Origin: Bacteroidota bacterium
Lineage (GTDB): Bacteria; Bacteroidota; Ignavibacteria; Ignavibacteriales; Melioribacteraceae
Length of the DNA: 7,780 bases
NCBI GenBank assembly: GCA_021814855.1
Contig: JAKAHQ010000068.1
Coordinates: 1 to 7,780 of the forward strand
Direction: 5' to 3'
Each line of letters starts with the position of its first letter. The first letter of the stretch is position 1. Under the pieces are notes generated by a model that did not search any database, was not told the origin of the DNA, and saw only the letters and a list, made by a program, of their open reading frames with translations. This document shows positions 6,805-7,780 of this stretch, in pieces. The translations under genes and the position numbers were made by a program.

Positions 6805-7780
6805 TTAGAATGTAAATCCCTGTCCCATGAGTAAATGCTCAAGTATAGGGCCGAAGGACAACGCAGGGAAAAATGTTAACGCGCCGACTATTAGAATTTG
6901 GAATGTCAGAAGTAATCCGAAAAGAAGATTGTCTGTTGCAAGTGTTCCGGATGAAACCGGCGTAATATTTTTCTTAACCAGGTTGCCGGCAATTATCATA
7001 ACAGGGATAAGAACGGCGAACCTGCCGATAAACATTGCCAGAGCCATCATCAAATTGTAGAAAACCGTATTTGTATTTAACCCTGCAAAAGCGCTGCCGT
7101 TATTTCCGGCGCCGGAAGAAAATGCGTAAAGAATTTCGGAGTAGCCGTGCGGACCAGCGTTGTTAAGACTTGATAACCCTGCATTTGTTTTTAAAGCAAT
7201 TGCCGAGAACAATAAAATTACAGCACTTGGAGTAAGAATACCGATTATGCCCCACTTTATTTCATACGATTCTATTTTCTTTCCAAGATATTCCGGCGTA
7301 CGACCGATCATCAATCCTGCAATAAATACCACCAGCATAATGTGCAGCAGCATTCCGTAGAGTCCGCTTCCTGCCCCGCCGAAAATAATTTCTCCGAGCT
7401 GTATATTTAAAATTGTAACCATGCCTGCAAGCGGAGAAAGACTATCGTGCATCGCGTTAACGGAACCGTTCGATGCGTCCGTTGTTGCTGTAGACCAGAG
7501 CACGCTGTTCATAACTCCGAACCGCGATTCCTTTCCTTCCATCAAGCCGCTTGTTTGAAAGACCGGGTTGGTCGAGTATTCCGCATAAGCGGAGATAACA
7601 AAACCGAGAAGGAACATAAACAGCATAACGCCGTAAATCATCCATGCCTGCTTTTTAGAGCCGATTAGTTTGCCGTACGTAAATATCAATGCAGCCGGTA
7701 TTAATAAAATAGCAAGCATCTCCAGGAAATTTGAGAAAGGTGTTGGGTTTTCGAAAGGGAAGGTGCTGTTGGCGTTAAAA
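6805..7780 (-). CDS. kdpA: K+-transporting ATPase subunit A, C-terminal part (5' end cut by window)
   Basis: KdpA is the K+-binding, channel-like subunit of the Kdp complex. The reading frame stays open to the right edge, so the true start lies outside; 324 residues are visible, about the last 58 percent of a usual 557-residue KdpA. The first visible residues, [20 protein letters not shown], already match the family, so the internal ATG at 7719 is not the start. In visible numbering, [14 protein letters not shown] at 99-112 and [16 protein letters not shown] at 218-233 are the conserved pore-loop regions equivalent to the third and fourth selectivity-filter repeats. [13 protein letters not shown] at 158-170 is a cytoplasmic signature. 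Hydrophobic segments lie near 14-36, 47-65, 140-159, 176-195, 240-265 and 285-309. The stop is 34 bases before the kdpB ATG. Whether a kdpF precedes it cannot be seen. Confidence 0.97.
   Translation of the reverse strand, partial: FNANSTFPFENPTPFSNFLEMLAILLIPAALIFTYGKLIGSKKQAWMIYGVMLFMFLLGFVISAYAEYSTNPVFQTSGLMEGKESRFGVMNSVLWSTATTDASNGSVNAMHDSLSPLAGMVTILNIQLGEIIFGGAGSGLYGMLLHIMLVVFIAGLMIGRTPEYLGKKIESYEIKWGIIGILTPSAVILLFSAIALKTNAGLSSLNNAGPHGYSEILYAFSSGAGNNGSAFAGLNTNTVFYNLMMALAMFIGRFAVLIPVMIIAGNLVKKNITPVSSGTLATDNLLFGLLLTFQILIVGALTFFPALSFGPILEHLLMGQGFTF

Noticed and set aside
6771..6842. Longer kdpB from a TTG at 6842
   Set aside because: It would overlap kdpA by 38 bases and add 24 residues with no family match. 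The ATG at 6770 has a good AGGA at eight bases and a family-like N-terminus.
6805..7719. A complete 304-residue protein starting at the ATG at 7719
   Set aside because: The frame stays open to the window edge and the 20 residues upstream match KdpA, so this ATG is internal to a truncated kdpA.
1..7780. CRISPR array, tRNA, rRNA, insertion sequence or prophage signals
   Set aside because: I saw no regularly spaced repeats, tRNA-like cloverleaf sequence, transposase motifs or paired terminal repeats; the window is filled by kdp genes.

Overview
The window is most of a kdp operon, all on the minus strand. It encodes the high-affinity, ATP-driven K+ uptake system KdpFABC (the A, B and C parts are visible) and the sensor/regulator system that controls it. 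Read in the direction of transcription (right to left) the order is kdpA (5' end cut by the window edge), kdpB, kdpC, an N-terminal KdpD-type sensor protein, a separate KdpD-type histidine kinase, and kdpE (3' end cut by the window edge). Coding density is very high. The gaps between genes are about 34, 115, 4, 3 and 1 nt, so there is no gene-free stretch over 300 bases. The only real intergenic space is the 115-nt kdpB-kdpC gap. I see no RNA genes, insertion sequences, CRISPR arrays or plus-strand genes.

The proteins are rich in K, I and N with moderate GC, the last genes are tightly packed with weak Shine-Dalgarno signals, and a REP-like palindrome is present. Together these fit a member of the Bacteroidota/Chlorobiota/Ignavibacteriota group. 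This assignment is a guess from general character, not from a marker gene.

KdpA (the K+-selective channel-like subunit), KdpB (the P-type ATPase) and KdpC (the single-pass subunit) would form the inner-membrane pump. The sensor proteins would report K+ or turgor state to KdpE, which in known systems activates the kdpFABC promoter. That promoter would lie beyond the right edge.

Two departures from the textbook operon stand out. First, KdpD is encoded as two proteins, and the split is not a simple break: both carry their own four-helix DUF4118 membrane domain followed by a GAF-like domain. The layout is KdpD-USP-DUF4118-GAF in one protein and DUF4118-GAF-HisKA-HATPase in the next, joined by an in-frame tandem stop TGA-TAA directly before the kinase ATG. 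Second, kdpB carries an in-frame insertion of about 20 codons in the nucleotide-binding domain, and the inserted DNA contains a palindrome with 8-bp arms, which looks like a REP-type element domesticated into a coding sequence.
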